Origin: Halomonas huangheensis
GTDB lineage: Bacteria > Pseudomonadota > Gammaproteobacteria > Pseudomonadales > Halomonadaceae
NCBI RefSeq assembly: GCF_001431725.1
Contig: NZ_CP013106.1
Span: forward strand, 1,364,001 to 1,428,000
DNA length: 64,000 bases
Direction of reading: 5' to 3'
Positions 1 through 8,860 of the stretch are shown in pieces. A program made the translations under genes and the position numbers. Below the pieces are notes generated by a model. It was not told the origin of the DNA, searched no databases, and saw only the letters and a program-made list of their open reading frames with translations. Every line of letters starts with the position of its first letter. Position 1 is the first letter of the stretch.

Positions 1-1
1 G

Positions 2-298
2 CTCAAGTCCAACTGCCCGGTGACTGGTCAGCCGGATTGGGGCAGTGTGATGATTCGCTACCGTGGCCCGCGGCTCGATCGCGAGGGCCTGTTGCGTTAT
101 ATCATCGGCTATCGTCAGCATCAGGACTTCCATGAGCATTGTGTGGAGCACATCTTTACCGATTTGATGCAGCGGGCCAGACCGGAGCGACTGCTGGTCA
201 TGGCGCGCTACGTGCGTCGCGGTGGGCTCGACATCAGCCCCTGGCGCGCAACTCCGGGTGAGGAGCCGCCGCTGCCGTTGCGCCTGGCACGACAGTAG
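2..298 (+). CDS. queF: NADPH-dependent 7-cyano-7-deazaguanine reductase QueF, C-terminal part
   Basis: The gene enters from the left edge; the reading frame is open from base 2 and ends at a TAG at 296-298, leaving about 98 C-terminal residues. The fragment reads [14 protein letters not shown] near its start and then [15 protein letters not shown], both strongly conserved in the QueF family, which reduces preQ0 to preQ1 in the queuosine tRNA-modification pathway. The catalytic cysteine and most of the N-terminal half lie outside the window, so it cannot be checked whether the protein is intact. It ends 87 bases before the next gene and is probably a separate unit. Confidence 0.9.
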   Translation, partial: LKSNCPVTGQPDWGSVMIRYRGPRLDREGLLRYIIGYRQHQDFHEHCVEHIFTDLMQRARPERLLVMARYVRRGGLDISPWRATPGEEPPLPLRLARQ

Positions 299-385
299 TT
301 GAGCGCTTTGATAGGGTGCTGTCATGGGGCGTATAGCCGGTAGAGCGCCCTGACTGTAATCGAGTTGCCGAGGATGGAGACAACA

Positions 386-946
386 ATGGATGCCATAACG
401 CTACTGCATGAACGCAGTTCCATGGGCAAGCTGACCGGCCCTGCGCCTGATCAGGAGCAGCTCGAGACGCTATACAAGGCAGCCCTTCGCGCGCCGGATC
501 ACAAGGAACTGCGCCCCTGGCGCTTTATCGAGTTTGTCGGTGAAGGGTTGGATCGCCTTGGCGAGCTGTTCGCCGAGGCAGAGTTCCGTGAGGATCCGAG
601 TGCCAGTGATGACACCCTGAATGCCGCGCGCCTCAAGCCCAGGCGCGCGCCGATGGTGATTGGTGTGGTAGCCAAGGTAACGCCTGATATCCCGGGCGTA
701 CCGAAGGTCGAACAGGTGATTTCGGCAGGCTGTGCGGCTCATGGCATCCTGCTGGCGGCACATGCGCTTGGCCTTGGTGCCATGTGGCGCAGCGGAAAGT
801 ACGCCTTCGACGATACCGTGCGCAAGGGGCTGCGGTTGGCGGAAGATGATGAGTTGGTTGCCTTCATCTACCTGGGGCAACTTGCAGGGCGCCACAAACC
901 GCTTGTCGAGCACGATATCGAGACTTTTGTCGAACGCTGGGATTGA
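386..946 (+). CDS. ydjA: YdjA-type NAD(P)H nitroreductase
   Basis: A 186-residue FMN-dependent nitroreductase-fold protein, close in length to the compact YdjA subgroup. The N-terminal helix DAITLLHERSS, the RAPDHKELRPWRF segment (36-48) and the HGILLAAHALGLGAMWRSG segment (119-137) are the usual flavin-contact regions of the group. The ATG at 386 is chosen because GGAG at 375-378 lies 7 bases before it; an in-frame ATG at 374 and a TTG at 365 are less likely. The natural substrate of YdjA proteins is not known. The next gene starts 10 bases downstream, so the two are probably co-transcribed. Confidence 0.85.
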   Translation: MDAITLLHERSSMGKLTGPAPDQEQLETLYKAALRAPDHKELRPWRFIEFVGEGLDRLGELFAEAEFREDPSASDDTLNAARLKPRRAPMVIGVVAKVTPDIPGVPKVEQVISAGCAAHGILLAAHALGLGAMWRSGKYAFDDTVRKGLRLAEDDELVAFIYLGQLAGRHKPLVEHDIETFVERWD

Positions 947-956
947 AGGCCTGGGC

Positions 957-1469
957 ATGAGTGGATACAGGCGTGACATTGGCGAGGCTCACCCTCGTCT
1001 TCCCTTGTCGGAGAGCGGTGGCGAGGATGCTCCGGATGTGTTTCTCGACTGGCTGGCGGAGGCTATCCCCATGGTCAGGTCATTGGGCATCCAGCAGATG
1101 CAGCGCGATGGCGATCAACTCATCTGGCAGCTGGCGTTGACGCCCAACCTCAATGACAAGGGCACTGGCTTTGGCGGTGCTCTTACCGCCCAGACCACAT
1201 TGCTCGGCTGGTGTTGGACCACACTCTGGCTACGCCGGCGTGGCATATTGCGTGATGTGGTCGTCGCTACTGCCACTCAGCGGTTTCGCGCTCCGGTCAC
1301 AGACGACTATCGGATGATCTGCATGCCGGCAGAGGCCAATGCCAGCGAGCGGCTCGCCGAGCAGCTCGATCAGAAAGGCCGTGGGCGTATCTCCCTGGTT
1401 CAGCAGCTATGGTGCGGAGACACCCTATGTCTCGAGGCAAGTGGTGATTATGTCGTGCTGGCGCAGTGA
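957..1469 (+). CDS. YiiD C-terminal-type (hotdog fold) thioesterase
   Basis: A 170-residue protein matching the putative thioesterase domain found at the C-terminus of YiiD. The segment NLNDKGTGFGGALTAQ (64-79) has the Asn/Asp and GTGFGGA pattern typical of this hotdog-fold group. The open frame continues upstream, but ATG 957 is preferred because it avoids overlap with the nitroreductase gene and gives the normal domain length. Unlike E. coli YiiD there is no fused acetyltransferase domain. The substrate is unknown, and an acyl-CoA or acyl-carrier-protein thioester is an inference from the fold. It converges on the AEC transporter gene with 28 bases between the stop codons. Confidence 0.7.
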   Translation: MSGYRRDIGEAHPRLPLSESGGEDAPDVFLDWLAEAIPMVRSLGIQQMQRDGDQLIWQLALTPNLNDKGTGFGGALTAQTTLLGWCWTTLWLRRRGILRDVVVATATQRFRAPVTDDYRMICMPAEANASERLAEQLDQKGRGRISLVQQLWCGDTLCLEASGDYVVLAQ

Positions 1470-1497
1470 TCAAAAGCAAGGTCGCAATGGCCCGGGA

Positions 1498-2448
1498 CTA
1501 GGGCATCAGCAGCCCGAAGTAGCTCATTAGAGCAATCACACAGGTGATGGTCACGAAAGACGCCAGTGAGGCGATGAACAATGCACCGGCTCCAATATTG
1601 CCCATCGAGTACCGTTGGCAGATCAGCGGAAAGATGCTGATCATTGGAACACTGGCGAACAGCAGCGCCCCGGCAAGAGCATCGGGTGATCCCGGCATGA
1701 TCAGTGAGAAGGTGATCAGCATCGCCAGCGGATGAAGAACCAGCTTGCCGAATACGATCAGGCTGGCACTGCTCACCAGTCCTCTGACCTGAAGCCCATA
1801 CAGCGCACCTCCAACCGCGAATAGCGCTGTCGGGGCTGTGGCATTGGCCAGCATATCGATGACCTGACTCAGCGGCCCAGGCAGTTGAATCTCCAGTATG
1901 GCGAGAGCCACCCCGATGCAGAGAGCCAGCAACAGTGGGTTTCTGATCAGACGACGACCAACGGTGAGAAACGTAGCAATACGATTTCCACGCTGATGCT
2001 GCCCCAGTTCGGCAATGATCAGCGCAGCAGGCAGTATCAACAGGTTTTCGATGATCATGTTCTGTGCCAGAAACGTCGCGGCAGACGGGCCAAGTACCAT
2101 TGAGGCAATCGGGTAGCCGCTGAAGGCGCTGTTGGATGCGGATATGCCGAGCGCATACATCGCGCCGGTGGATAATGGCCTACCGGATACTCTGCATGTC
2201 CAGTAGAGCACCAGGGTGAACAGCACGATCGAGGCCAGCCCGTAAGCCAGCAGATAATAGGGGTCGATTGTCTCGCCAAGCGGGTTTTCCGTGAGGGCGC
2301 GAATGATCAGTGCCGGCAGAGCAAAGTACATCACCAACTGGCCGATGCCCTGCAGCTGTTCACGACTGATCAGGCGGACATGAGCGGCGGTATACCCCAA
2401 TCCCATCAACAGGAGAATGGGGGCCATGATACTTAGCGTGTGCAGCAA
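1498..2448 (-). CDS. AEC-family (auxin efflux carrier-like) permease
   Basis: An inner-membrane protein of about 316 residues with ten hydrophobic segments in the two five-helix halves of the AEC family. Bacterial members export or import small carboxylates such as malate or malonate; the substrate cannot be predicted here. The open frame extends to 2517, but a TTG at 2448 preceded by GGGAG at good spacing is the likely start, giving MLHTLSIMAPILLL with the first helix right at the N-terminus. An ATG at 2427 is the alternative. It lies downstream of the dpkA-like gene on the same strand with a 126-base gap, so co-transcription is possible but not shown. Confidence 0.8.
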   Translation of the reverse strand: MLHTLSIMAPILLLMGLGYTAAHVRLISREQLQGIGQLVMYFALPALIIRALTENPLGETIDPYYLLAYGLASIVLFTLVLYWTCRVSGRPLSTGAMYALGISASNSAFSGYPIASMVLGPSAATFLAQNMIIENLLILPAALIIAELGQHQRGNRIATFLTVGRRLIRNPLLLALCIGVALAILEIQLPGPLSQVIDMLANATAPTALFAVGGALYGLQVRGLVSSASLIVFGKLVLHPLAMLITFSLIMPGSPDALAGALLFASVPMISIFPLICQRYSMGNIGAGALFIASLASFVTITCVIALMSYFGLLMP

Positions 2449-2478
2449 GTGAATCTCCCGTGGCGTATCCCAGGGCCC

Positions 2479-2498
2479 GGCGCGCGGGTAAGCGCGCC
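2479..2498. other. GC-rich hairpin between dpkA and the AEC gene
   Basis: GGCGCGC (2479-2485) and GCGCGCC (2492-2498) form a 7-bp stem with a 6-base loop. There is no T-run on either side, so this is not a convincing intrinsic terminator. It may simply separate the two minus-strand genes. Confidence 0.3.
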
Positions 2499-2574
2499 GA
2501 ACAGTTTGAAACGCCACGCGGCGCCGTTATTTGCCAGCGAAGGCACTTTTTCAGATGGTCACAGCTTCAGACAG

Positions 2575-3585
2575 TCACAGCAGCGCCTGGAGCTCCTGAT
2601 GTAGTGCTTCCGGAATTGTCACGCCGTTCTCCAGGCTTCGCGCTCTGGCCGCATAGCGACGCTGAGAGGGAAGGCGAGCGCCCTGGGCAATGATTTCCTC
2701 GAATAGCGTTTCGGCATGCAGTAGATGCTGCGCGGCCTGTTCGCCGAGTAGAACCTCGGGAGCAATGGCAATCAGCAACTCACCATGGAAGGGCTTGCCA
2801 TCGCCTTCGGCGGTCGCGGCCTGGGTTTCATGTCCCAGCAGGTCGCCGATCAAAGGACCGGCCAGCAATTCAATCATGGTCGACAGTGCCGAACCCTTGT
2901 AGCCCCCGAACGTCAACATGGCTCCTGACAACGCCTCTTCAGGGCTAGTGGTTGGATTGCCGTCGACGTCGACTGCCCAGTGGTCAGGTATCTCGTCTCC
3001 AGCACGACGGTGTAGCTCGATTTCTCCTCGAGCCACGACACTGGTCGCGAAGTCGAAGGTGTAAGGCGTCTTGCCCGGCCGAGGCCACGAGAAGGCGATG
3101 GGGTTGGTACCAAACAGTGGCTTGCTGCCACCGGCGGGAGCGACAAAGGCATGGCTGGGGGTCATGGCGATGCCGACCAGGCCCTGTGCAGAGAGCGCTT
3201 CAACTTCCGGCCAGAGTGCAGAAAAGTGAAAGCTGTTGTTGATGCCGAGTAGGGCGATGCCCATGGTTTTTGCCTTATCGACCAGCAGCGGAAGTCCGTG
3301 CTCCAGCGATAGCAGCGAGCATCCCTGGTGGGCATTGACCCTGACGACGGCAGGGGCCTGATCGATGATTTCCGGTTCCGCGCTCAGGTCGATGGCACCT
3401 AACCGGGCGGTTTCGACACAGTTGAGTATTCGATACAGACCATGGGAATGGCACTCATCGCGTTGTGCAGCCACTACGCTGCGCGTAATGGCTGCGGCAT
3501 GGGCGTCGCTGTAGCCATAATGAGTCAGGATATCGAGACTGAGTTGTTCAGCCTCTGCCAGTGTCAGAGTAACGGTCGCGGACAT
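2575..3585 (-). CDS. dpkA: Delta1-piperideine-2-carboxylate/delta1-pyrroline-2-carboxylate reductase
   Basis: A 336-residue member of the Ldh2/malate-lactate dehydrogenase-like family that uses NAD(P)H to reduce cyclic imino acids. AQRDECHSHGLYR (40-52) carries the conserved catalytic-region His46 and His48. INNSFHFSALWPEVE, KPLFGTNPIAF and GGYKGSALSTMIELLAGPL match the DpkA subgroup closely. In Pseudomonas this enzyme makes L-pipecolate from the imine derived from D-lysine and also reduces delta1-pyrroline-2-carboxylate from D-proline. The amaB/amaA genes about 15 kb away in this window would oxidise pipecolate further, which favours a role in lysine catabolism. The start at 3585 gives a normal-length N-terminus. 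Confidence 0.85.
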   Translation of the reverse strand: MSATVTLTLAEAEQLSLDILTHYGYSDAHAAAITRSVVAAQRDECHSHGLYRILNCVETARLGAIDLSAEPEIIDQAPAVVRVNAHQGCSLLSLEHGLPLLVDKAKTMGIALLGINNSFHFSALWPEVEALSAQGLVGIAMTPSHAFVAPAGGSKPLFGTNPIAFSWPRPGKTPYTFDFATSVVARGEIELHRRAGDEIPDHWAVDVDGNPTTSPEEALSGAMLTFGGYKGSALSTMIELLAGPLIGDLLGHETQAATAEGDGKPFHGELLIAIAPEVLLGEQAAQHLLHAETLFEEIIAQGARLPSQRRYAARARSLENGVTIPEALHQELQALL

Positions 3586-3753
3586 GTTTTTCCTTTAATG
3601 CCTGGTGGCTGAGAAGGAAGAGTTGTTAACGAGCTCAACATTAGCGCTATAAGGTAAAGCTTCCCCTTCGCACCTGCCATGCCACTTCTGTCGATGACTG
3701 AGTACGTGGTGAGGATGGAAGGGTCCAGGTCGGTGCAGGAAGGAGAAATTGTC

Positions 3754-3782
3754 TTGCAATCTAGAACTTAAGTGGGTAGAGT
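3754..3782 (+). promoter_or_regulatory. Putative sigma-70 promoter of tRNA-Ser
   Basis: TTGCAA (3754-3759), a 17-base spacer and TAGAGT (3777-3782) lie about 60 bases before the tRNA. The sequence just after the -10 box (ATGCGCCGTCC) is GC-rich, as in stringently controlled stable-RNA promoters. Confidence 0.55.
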
Positions 3783-3843
3783 ATGCGCCGTCCTGAACGA
3801 AACGCAGCGCATCGCGCCTCCGATTCTTTCTGGATGACAATGC

Positions 3844-3931
3844 GGAGGGGTGTCCGAGTGGTCGAAGGAGCACGCCTGGAAAGTGTGTAAGTCGAAAGGC
3901 TTCGAGGGTTCGAATCCCTCCCCCTCCGCCA
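3844..3931 (+). tRNA. tRNA-Ser (anticodon GGA)
   Basis: A complete class II tRNA. The acceptor stem pairs 3844-3850 (GGAGGGG) with 3921-3927 (CCCCTCC), the discriminator is G3928 and CCA is encoded at 3929-3931. The anticodon stem CACGC/GTGTG encloses the loop CTGGAAA with anticodon GGA, which reads UCC and UCU. A long variable arm, typical of serine tRNAs, precedes the T arm (GAGGG, TTCGAAT, CCCTC). It stands alone, with its own promoter and terminator. No integrase or repeated tRNA 3' end is seen nearby, so there is no sign that it served as an attachment site. Confidence 0.97.
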
Positions 3932-3943
3932 CAGAATATTGCA

Positions 3944-3973
3944 AAGGCCGCTGATTTTGTCAGCGGCCTTTTT
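3944..3973 (+). terminator. Intrinsic terminator of tRNA-Ser
   Basis: AAGGCCGCTGA (3944-3954) pairs perfectly with TCAGCGGCCTT (3960-3970) around a 5-base loop, and the stem runs into a T-run (TTTTT, 3969-3973). It starts 12 bases after the encoded CCA. Confidence 0.9.
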
Positions 3974-4637
3974 GTTTATGGATTTCCCGCCTCCACTCCA
4001 TGGCTTCCATAATGCTGCTATAGCTGGCCCTGGTTGCTGTTCATGGGAGTCATCTCCGTCCCCATCCTTGATGCTATGCTCCGCTGAGAGAGTGGTGGTG
4101 AGCTGCGGGCCATGACCGACGGGAGCCGGTTTGACAGCTGTTCTTGTTCTCTTGAGATTCGCTGGAGAAGTCGGCGTGATTGGCGCCAATTGGACATCTT
4201 GCCGGCAACGTATTAGGGTACTGGCCTCGGGTCGTACCGCTATACCACATTGACCCGGCATCATCCCGCAACGGGATGTATTGGTCTCACTACCACGATG
4301 ATGATGTGATCACCGGCACTTTACGACTGCCAGGCGACGTCGTGATCGATAGAGAGGAAATCCATGTCGCCCCATTATGCTGACCAGGGCCGCTGCATGC
4401 CGCGCCGCCCACCGCCGTTCTTCTGACGTCGACTCAACGACGTTTCCCGCCTCTGCTGCCCTGACGGCCGACAGTGCGCTTTGTGTTCTTCCGGAGCTCA
4501 GCTTTTCAGGCTGCCTGGAGACACCTCGTCGTGCGTGTTTTTCGTGCCCTCACGGCACCTCTTCTCTGCGTCCTGCGCACGCTGGTAAGTAGCGGCGTTT
4601 GTGGCGTGCTTCCGTTCCACCCACCTAGAGGTTGCTC
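3974..4637. other. Intergenic region without a convincing gene
   Basis: About 660 bases between the tRNA terminator and the SSS symporter. Short open frames on both strands have no recognisable domain and no good ribosome binding site. A small hairpin (CATCCCG, loop CAA, CGGGATG, 4262-4278) is the only clear structure. It presumably holds the symporter promoter and leader, but I cannot point to a confident -35/-10 pair. Confidence 0.4.
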
Positions 4638-6338
4638 TTGAACAACGCATCACTCCATCAATTCTCGACTCTGACGGTCATCCTGCTGATGCTCGCCTTC
4701 TATGGCGGCACCTATCTGCTGACACTCGGTATTCGCAAGAAGAAAGAGGATGCCGATGCCTTTATGGTCTCCAATCATCGCGTTGGCTTCGGTATCGGTG
4801 CTGCCAGTATGACTGCCACCTGGATCTGGGCGGCGTCCTTCTACGCCGCCGCGACGTCGGGGTACACCTACGGAGTCTCAGGTCCCATTCACTATGGGCT
4901 GTGGGGCGCACTGATGATTCTATTCATCTATCCCTTTGGTCGGCGCTTCCGCAAGCTTGCCCCCAATGCTCACACCCTGGGTGAGCTGATCCATGCTCGC
5001 CACGGCTCTTCCAGCCAATTGATTCTGGCACTGTCCAATCTGCTGGGCAGCATCATCAGCCTGATGGTCAACTTCACGGCTGCTGGGGCGTTGGTCTCGG
5101 TTCTCTCGCCACTTTCCTTCCAGGCCGGAGTGATCATTGCCGGAGTTGGCGTGTTGCTTTATACCCTTTGGTCGGGCTTTCGTGCATCGGTACTTACCGA
5201 CTTCGCCCAGCTGGTGGCCCTGATGGCTATTGCCGTGGTGATCATTCCTGCGGTGTTCTTCGCAATGGGCGGGCCGAGCGAACTGGTTGCCGGGCTTGGC
5301 AATCTAACTGTTGAACAGGCCAACTTCCTTTCCGTTGATGCGATTCTCAATCAGGGCGCGCCTTTCTTTGTTGCTGTGCTGGCCTATGCCATTGGTAACC
5401 AGACCATTTCCCAGCGCCTGTTTGCGGTCAAGGAAGAGCACATCAAGCCGACCTTCCTCACCGCGACCATCGGTTACGGCGCGATCGTTATCGGCTTGGG
5501 AATGATTGGACTGATGGCACTGACACTGGGCATCGAACCGTTGAACGGTGACATGAACAACCTGATCCCACAGATGGTATCGGGCTATCTGCCGCCACTG
5601 TTCATCGCGCTATTCTTTATCCTGGTGATAGGTTCGCTGTCCTCGACTGCCGATTCCGATCTCTCGGCGCTGTCGGCGATCATGATGGCTGACGTTTACG
5701 GCAAGAACATTGCTCGTGGCAAGGCGAACCCTGAACGCATGCTATTGGTAGGGCGATTGACCATGATCGTCGCCACTGCGATCGGCATTGTCTTCGCCAG
5801 CTTCTCGTTGGATATTCTGGTGATGCTGGTCTTTGTCGGTGCGCTGTGGGGGGCGATCGTATTTCCGGTAATTGCCAGCTGTTTCTGGAACCGCGTCACC
5901 AACGCCGCTTTCACCACTTCCGTGCTCGTCGCCATGCTGGTGTTCTGTATGACTCGCTTTGAGTGGGTGCCTCTCTCAGGAGTCACGGGATTGCTCTTCG
6001 AGATTCTGGCCTCCATTGGCGGTGGGGTCATTATCGGTCTCATGGTTTTCGGCTTTCTTGGCCGTGTAGCCGGCTTCACCGCTGGAGGGTTGGCACTGTT
6101 GGCGATGCTGGTCTTTGCTACAGGCTTCCTGAGGGACTATACCGTGCTGCTGGCGTCGCTGACTGCCTATGGCACCAGCACCCTGGTGTGTGTAGTGATG
6201 AGCCTTGCCAGTCGTGAGCGTTTCGATTTCGACACTATTCGTGAGCGGGTCGGGGACTACGACGAACATCTCACCGATGAGGATGCGGTCGAAGCAACCA
6301 GCGAGCCTGTGCCGGTATCACTCGCAACTCAGCGCTGA
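4638..6338 (+). CDS. Sodium:solute symporter (SSS) family transporter
   Basis: A membrane protein of about 566 residues with roughly 13-15 hydrophobic helices. GGTYLLTLGIRKKKEDADAF near the N-terminus and the following helix ending GYTYGVSGP fit the SSS (solute:sodium symporter) family, whose members couple Na+ entry to uptake of urea, purines, polyamines, sugars or carboxylates. The substrate cannot be assigned. The start is a TTG; 4638 (MNNASLH) has GAGG 6 bases upstream, while another TTG at 4632 overlaps that site. The C-terminal tail after the last helix is acidic. A 42-residue membrane protein follows 28 bases downstream and is probably its partner. Confidence 0.85.
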   Translation: MNNASLHQFSTLTVILLMLAFYGGTYLLTLGIRKKKEDADAFMVSNHRVGFGIGAASMTATWIWAASFYAAATSGYTYGVSGPIHYGLWGALMILFIYPFGRRFRKLAPNAHTLGELIHARHGSSSQLILALSNLLGSIISLMVNFTAAGALVSVLSPLSFQAGVIIAGVGVLLYTLWSGFRASVLTDFAQLVALMAIAVVIIPAVFFAMGGPSELVAGLGNLTVEQANFLSVDAILNQGAPFFVAVLAYAIGNQTISQRLFAVKEEHIKPTFLTATIGYGAIVIGLGMIGLMALTLGIEPLNGDMNNLIPQMVSGYLPPLFIALFFILVIGSLSSTADSDLSALSAIMMADVYGKNIARGKANPERMLLVGRLTMIVATAIGIVFASFSLDILVMLVFVGALWGAIVFPVIASCFWNRVTNAAFTTSVLVAMLVFCMTRFEWVPLSGVTGLLFEILASIGGGVIIGLMVFGFLGRVAGFTAGGLALLAMLVFATGFLRDYTVLLASLTAYGTSTLVCVVMSLASRERFDFDTIRERVGDYDEHLTDEDAVEATSEPVPVSLATQR

Positions 6339-6366
6339 TTCACATTTCATATAACGGAGTTTGACC

Positions 6367-6495
6367 ATGACTGCCATCTTTGCCGCCTACGTACTGATCT
6401 GGCCGGCCCTGACCCTGGGTGTGCTGGTATTGATCTGCCGTGCTGTATGGCGTGATCGGCGCGAGGCCCGTCGCGAGCGCAAGTCGCTCGTCTGA
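6367..6495 (+). CDS. Small membrane protein, putative SSS transporter small subunit
   Basis: A 42-residue protein with a good ribosome binding site (GGAG at 6356-6359). It begins MTAIFAAYVLIWPALTLGVL and ends with a basic stretch rich in Arg and Lys. It has one hydrophobic helix followed by a positively charged tail, so an N-out, C-in topology is likely. Conceptually translated proteins of this size and pattern (a conserved IWP in the helix, then an arginine-rich tail) are found next to SSS symporters and are annotated as putative transporter small subunits. The position directly behind an SSS gene supports this. The function has not been shown as far as I know. Confidence 0.75.
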   Translation: MTAIFAAYVLIWPALTLGVLVLICRAVWRDRREARRERKSLV

Positions 6496-6572
6496 GCTCA
6501 TGCGTATCCTCGGTCCGGTCGTGAATCCGATGCTGATGTCAGCTAGGCGATCACAATCTGGCTGAGTAAGGC

Positions 6573-6614
6573 GCCCTCACCGAGGCGAAGGCCTCGGTGA
6601 GGGCTTCGGTTGTT
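6573..6614 (+). terminator. Probable intrinsic terminator after the SSS/small-subunit pair
   Basis: GCCCTCACCGAGGC (6573-6586) and GCCTCGGTGAGGGC (6591-6604) form a perfect 14-bp stem with a GAAG loop. The following TTCGGTTGTT is only moderately T-rich. It lies 77 bases after the small gene. Confidence 0.75.
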
Positions 6615-6627
6615 CCGAATACCGCCA

Positions 6628-6870
6628 TCAACTTCCGGTTCTCAGGATCTTCTCCATCGCCTTGCCCCTGGCGAGTTCATCGATCAGCTTGTCCAGGTAG
6701 CGAATTTCCCGCATGGTGGGTTCCTCGATGTCTTCCACACGGACGCCGCAGACCACTCTTTTAATCAGTGAGCGCGATGGATTCATACGCGGCGCTTGCT
6801 TGAAGAAATCCTCGAAGCTTGTGTCTTTTTTTGCCTGCTGGCCACTCAGAATTCCGACAGCTGTCCAAAC
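6628..6870 (-). pseudogene. DUF2200 gene remnant, 5' half missing
   Basis: On the minus strand the frame reads [18 protein letters not shown], then [20 protein letters not shown] and [19 protein letters not shown], ending at a TGA (6628-6630). This is the C-terminal half of the DUF2200 family (normally about 115 residues). Going upstream the frame hits a stop at 6871-6873. There is no start codon in the open part before the internal Met of PRMN, and the family's N-terminal motifs are not found in any frame of the adjoining sequence. The start of the gene has therefore been lost by deletion or replacement. A short functional product cannot be fully excluded. Confidence 0.75.
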
Positions 6871-7046
6871 TCAGAGAGGTTCCGGCAACGGCATGTCAGG
6901 TTTCCGGCGCCGAGGCGACGGCGTTCAGCGTCGAGCATGCGAGGAACCGGGATGGGAAGAACTGCAACCGGGGCTGGTGACACATGCAGGGCAACGAGTG
7001 TTGTCCTGCATGCTTGAAGGAAAGAAGTCCTTGAACGAAAGAAGGC

Positions 7047-8636
7047 TCAGCCGAGCACGCCCTGACTGCGCAGGTAGTCATCATAGCTGCCGCTGAAATC
7101 GACGATGCCATCGTCTTTCATCTCGATGATGCGCGTGGCCAGCGAGCCGACAAACTCTCGATCGTGACTAACGAAAATCAGGGTGCCGGCATAGTTGTCC
7201 AGTGCCAGGTTAAGTGCTTCGATGGACTCCATGTCCAGGTGGTTGGTGGGCTCATCCATAACCAACACATTGGGGTTCTGCAGTGAGAGCTTGCCGAACA
7301 GCATGCGCCCTTGCTCGCCACCTGAAATCACTTTGACGGACTTGCCGATATCGTCGTTGGAGAACAACATCCGGCCGAGGGCACCACGTACTGTCTGCTC
7401 GCCGGCGGTCGTCCATTGCTGCATCCATTCGAACAGCGTCTCACCACCTTCGAAGTCCGCCGCGTGGTCTTGAGCGAAATAACCGACTTCAGCAGCATCG
7501 GTCCATTTCACCTCGCCGGCATCAGTCGGCATGGTGCCGACCAGGCAGTTGAGCAAGGTAGTCTTGCCGATGCCGTTGGGCCCTATGATGGCGACACGTT
7601 CTCCCGCTTCGATTCTCAGATCAAAACGTTCGAACAGTACATTGTCATCCCAGGACTTGGAGAGCTCTTCTGCCGACAGCGCCTGGCGATGAATCTTCTT
7701 GTTCTGCTCGAAGCGAATGAAAGGACTGATGCGCGATGAGGGCTTGACCTCTTCGAGCTGGATCTTGTCGATCTTGCGCTGGCGAGAGGTCGCTTGCTTG
7801 GCCTTGGAGGCGTTGGCCGAGAAACGACTGACGAATTGCTTGAGCTCGGCAATTTCGGCCTTCTTCTTGGCGTTCTCACCTTGCAGACGTTCGCGCGCCT
7901 GAGTGGCAGCTGTCATGTACTCATCGTAATTGCCTGGAAACAGCTGCAGCTCGCCGTAGTCCAGGTCCGCCATGTGGGTACAGACGCTGTTCAGGAAGTG
8001 GCGGTCGTGAGAGATGATGATCATGGTCGACGAGCGTGCCTTGAGGATGTCCTCCAGCCAACGAATCGTATTGATATCGAGATGGTTGGTCGGCTCATCA
8101 AGCAGCAACACGTCGGGGTCGCTGAACAGGGCCTGGGCCAGCAGCACCCGGAGCTTCCAGCCCGGAGCGACCACGCTCATCGGCTGATCATGCTGTTCGA
8201 GGGGAATGCCCAGGCCCAGCAGCAACTCACCGGCACGGGCCTCTGCGGTATAGCCATCGAGTTCGGCAAAGCGCACTTCGAGATCGGCCACCGCCATGCC
8301 ATCTTCTTCGCTCATCTCGGCCTGCGAATAGATGCGTTCGCGCTCGGCCGCGACGGTCCACAGCTCTTCGTTACCCATGATCACGGTGTCGATGACACGC
8401 TCGTTCTCGAAGGCGAACTGATCCTGGCGTAACTTACCCAGTCGTGTGGTGGAGTCTTTCATCACCTGACCGCTGGTAGGCTCCAGGTCGCCGCCGAGAA
8501 TCTTGATCAGGGTCGACTTGCCACAGCCGTTGGCCCCGATCAGGCCGTAGCGACGACCCTGGCCGAATTTGACAGAAACGTTTTCGAACAGCGGTTTGGG
8601 GCCAAACTGCATGGTGATGTTGGCGGTAGAGAGCAC
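7047..8636 (-). CDS. ybiT: ABC-F family ATPase YbiT
   Basis: A 529-residue cytosolic ABC-F protein with two ATPase domains and no membrane segments. The first Walker A is GANGCGKST (34-42), and a second site has GIGKTT. The second signature ISGGEQGR and both DEPTNHLD Walker B regions are present. The first signature is the unusual VVAPGWKLR variant seen in YbiT. ABC-F proteins act at the ribosome, and YbiT is one of the four E. coli paralogues. The length matches E. coli YbiT (about 530). The gene is monocistronic, divergent from the ECF41 operon and separated from the DUF2200 remnant by about 180 bases. Confidence 0.92.
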   Translation of the reverse strand: MLSTANITMQFGPKPLFENVSVKFGQGRRYGLIGANGCGKSTLIKILGGDLEPTSGQVMKDSTTRLGKLRQDQFAFENERVIDTVIMGNEELWTVAAERERIYSQAEMSEEDGMAVADLEVRFAELDGYTAEARAGELLLGLGIPLEQHDQPMSVVAPGWKLRVLLAQALFSDPDVLLLDEPTNHLDINTIRWLEDILKARSSTMIIISHDRHFLNSVCTHMADLDYGELQLFPGNYDEYMTAATQARERLQGENAKKKAEIAELKQFVSRFSANASKAKQATSRQRKIDKIQLEEVKPSSRISPFIRFEQNKKIHRQALSAEELSKSWDDNVLFERFDLRIEAGERVAIIGPNGIGKTTLLNCLVGTMPTDAGEVKWTDAAEVGYFAQDHAADFEGGETLFEWMQQWTTAGEQTVRGALGRMLFSNDDIGKSVKVISGGEQGRMLFGKLSLQNPNVLVMDEPTNHLDMESIEALNLALDNYAGTLIFVSHDREFVGSLATRIIEMKDDGIVDFSGSYDDYLRSQGVLG

Positions 8637-8801
8637 GGCGGAGAATCTCGCGGGAGGAACATGAATGAGAGACTTGGGCCGACACTACAAGCGTCTTCGA
8701 CCAAAGTGGAGCGCACATTGTACGCGCCAGGCCATGGCGCTATCCACCCGAGCTCCCGTTCTATTCGAAGCCTGGGTCTATAGCCGCTCATGACGGCGTG
8801 A

Positions 8802-8828
8802 TGTCACACCGGCGGCTTCTCACTCGTC
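8802..8828 (+). promoter_or_regulatory. ECF41-dependent promoter
   Basis: TGTCACA (8802-8808), exactly 16 bases, then CGTC (8825-8828). This equals the promoter consensus described for ECF41 sigma factors. It sits 32 bases before the start of the AhpD-like gene that heads the sigma factor operon, so the sigma factor very likely drives its own transcription. Confidence 0.85.
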
Positions 8829-8860
8829 CTGGTATCGAAACCCACAGAAGGAGACGAACC

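Noticed and set aside
2479..2498. Terminator after dpkA
   Set aside because: The hairpin is good but there is no T-run on the minus strand, so it is listed only as a hairpin.
3844..3931. tRNA-Ser as an integration site of a genomic island
   Set aside because: No integrase, no second copy of the tRNA 3' end and no change to phage-like genes is seen in the flanking sequence.
7794..8432. 212-codon plus-strand open frame opposite ybiT
   Set aside because: It is antisense to the conserved ABC-F gene; no ribosome site or domain.
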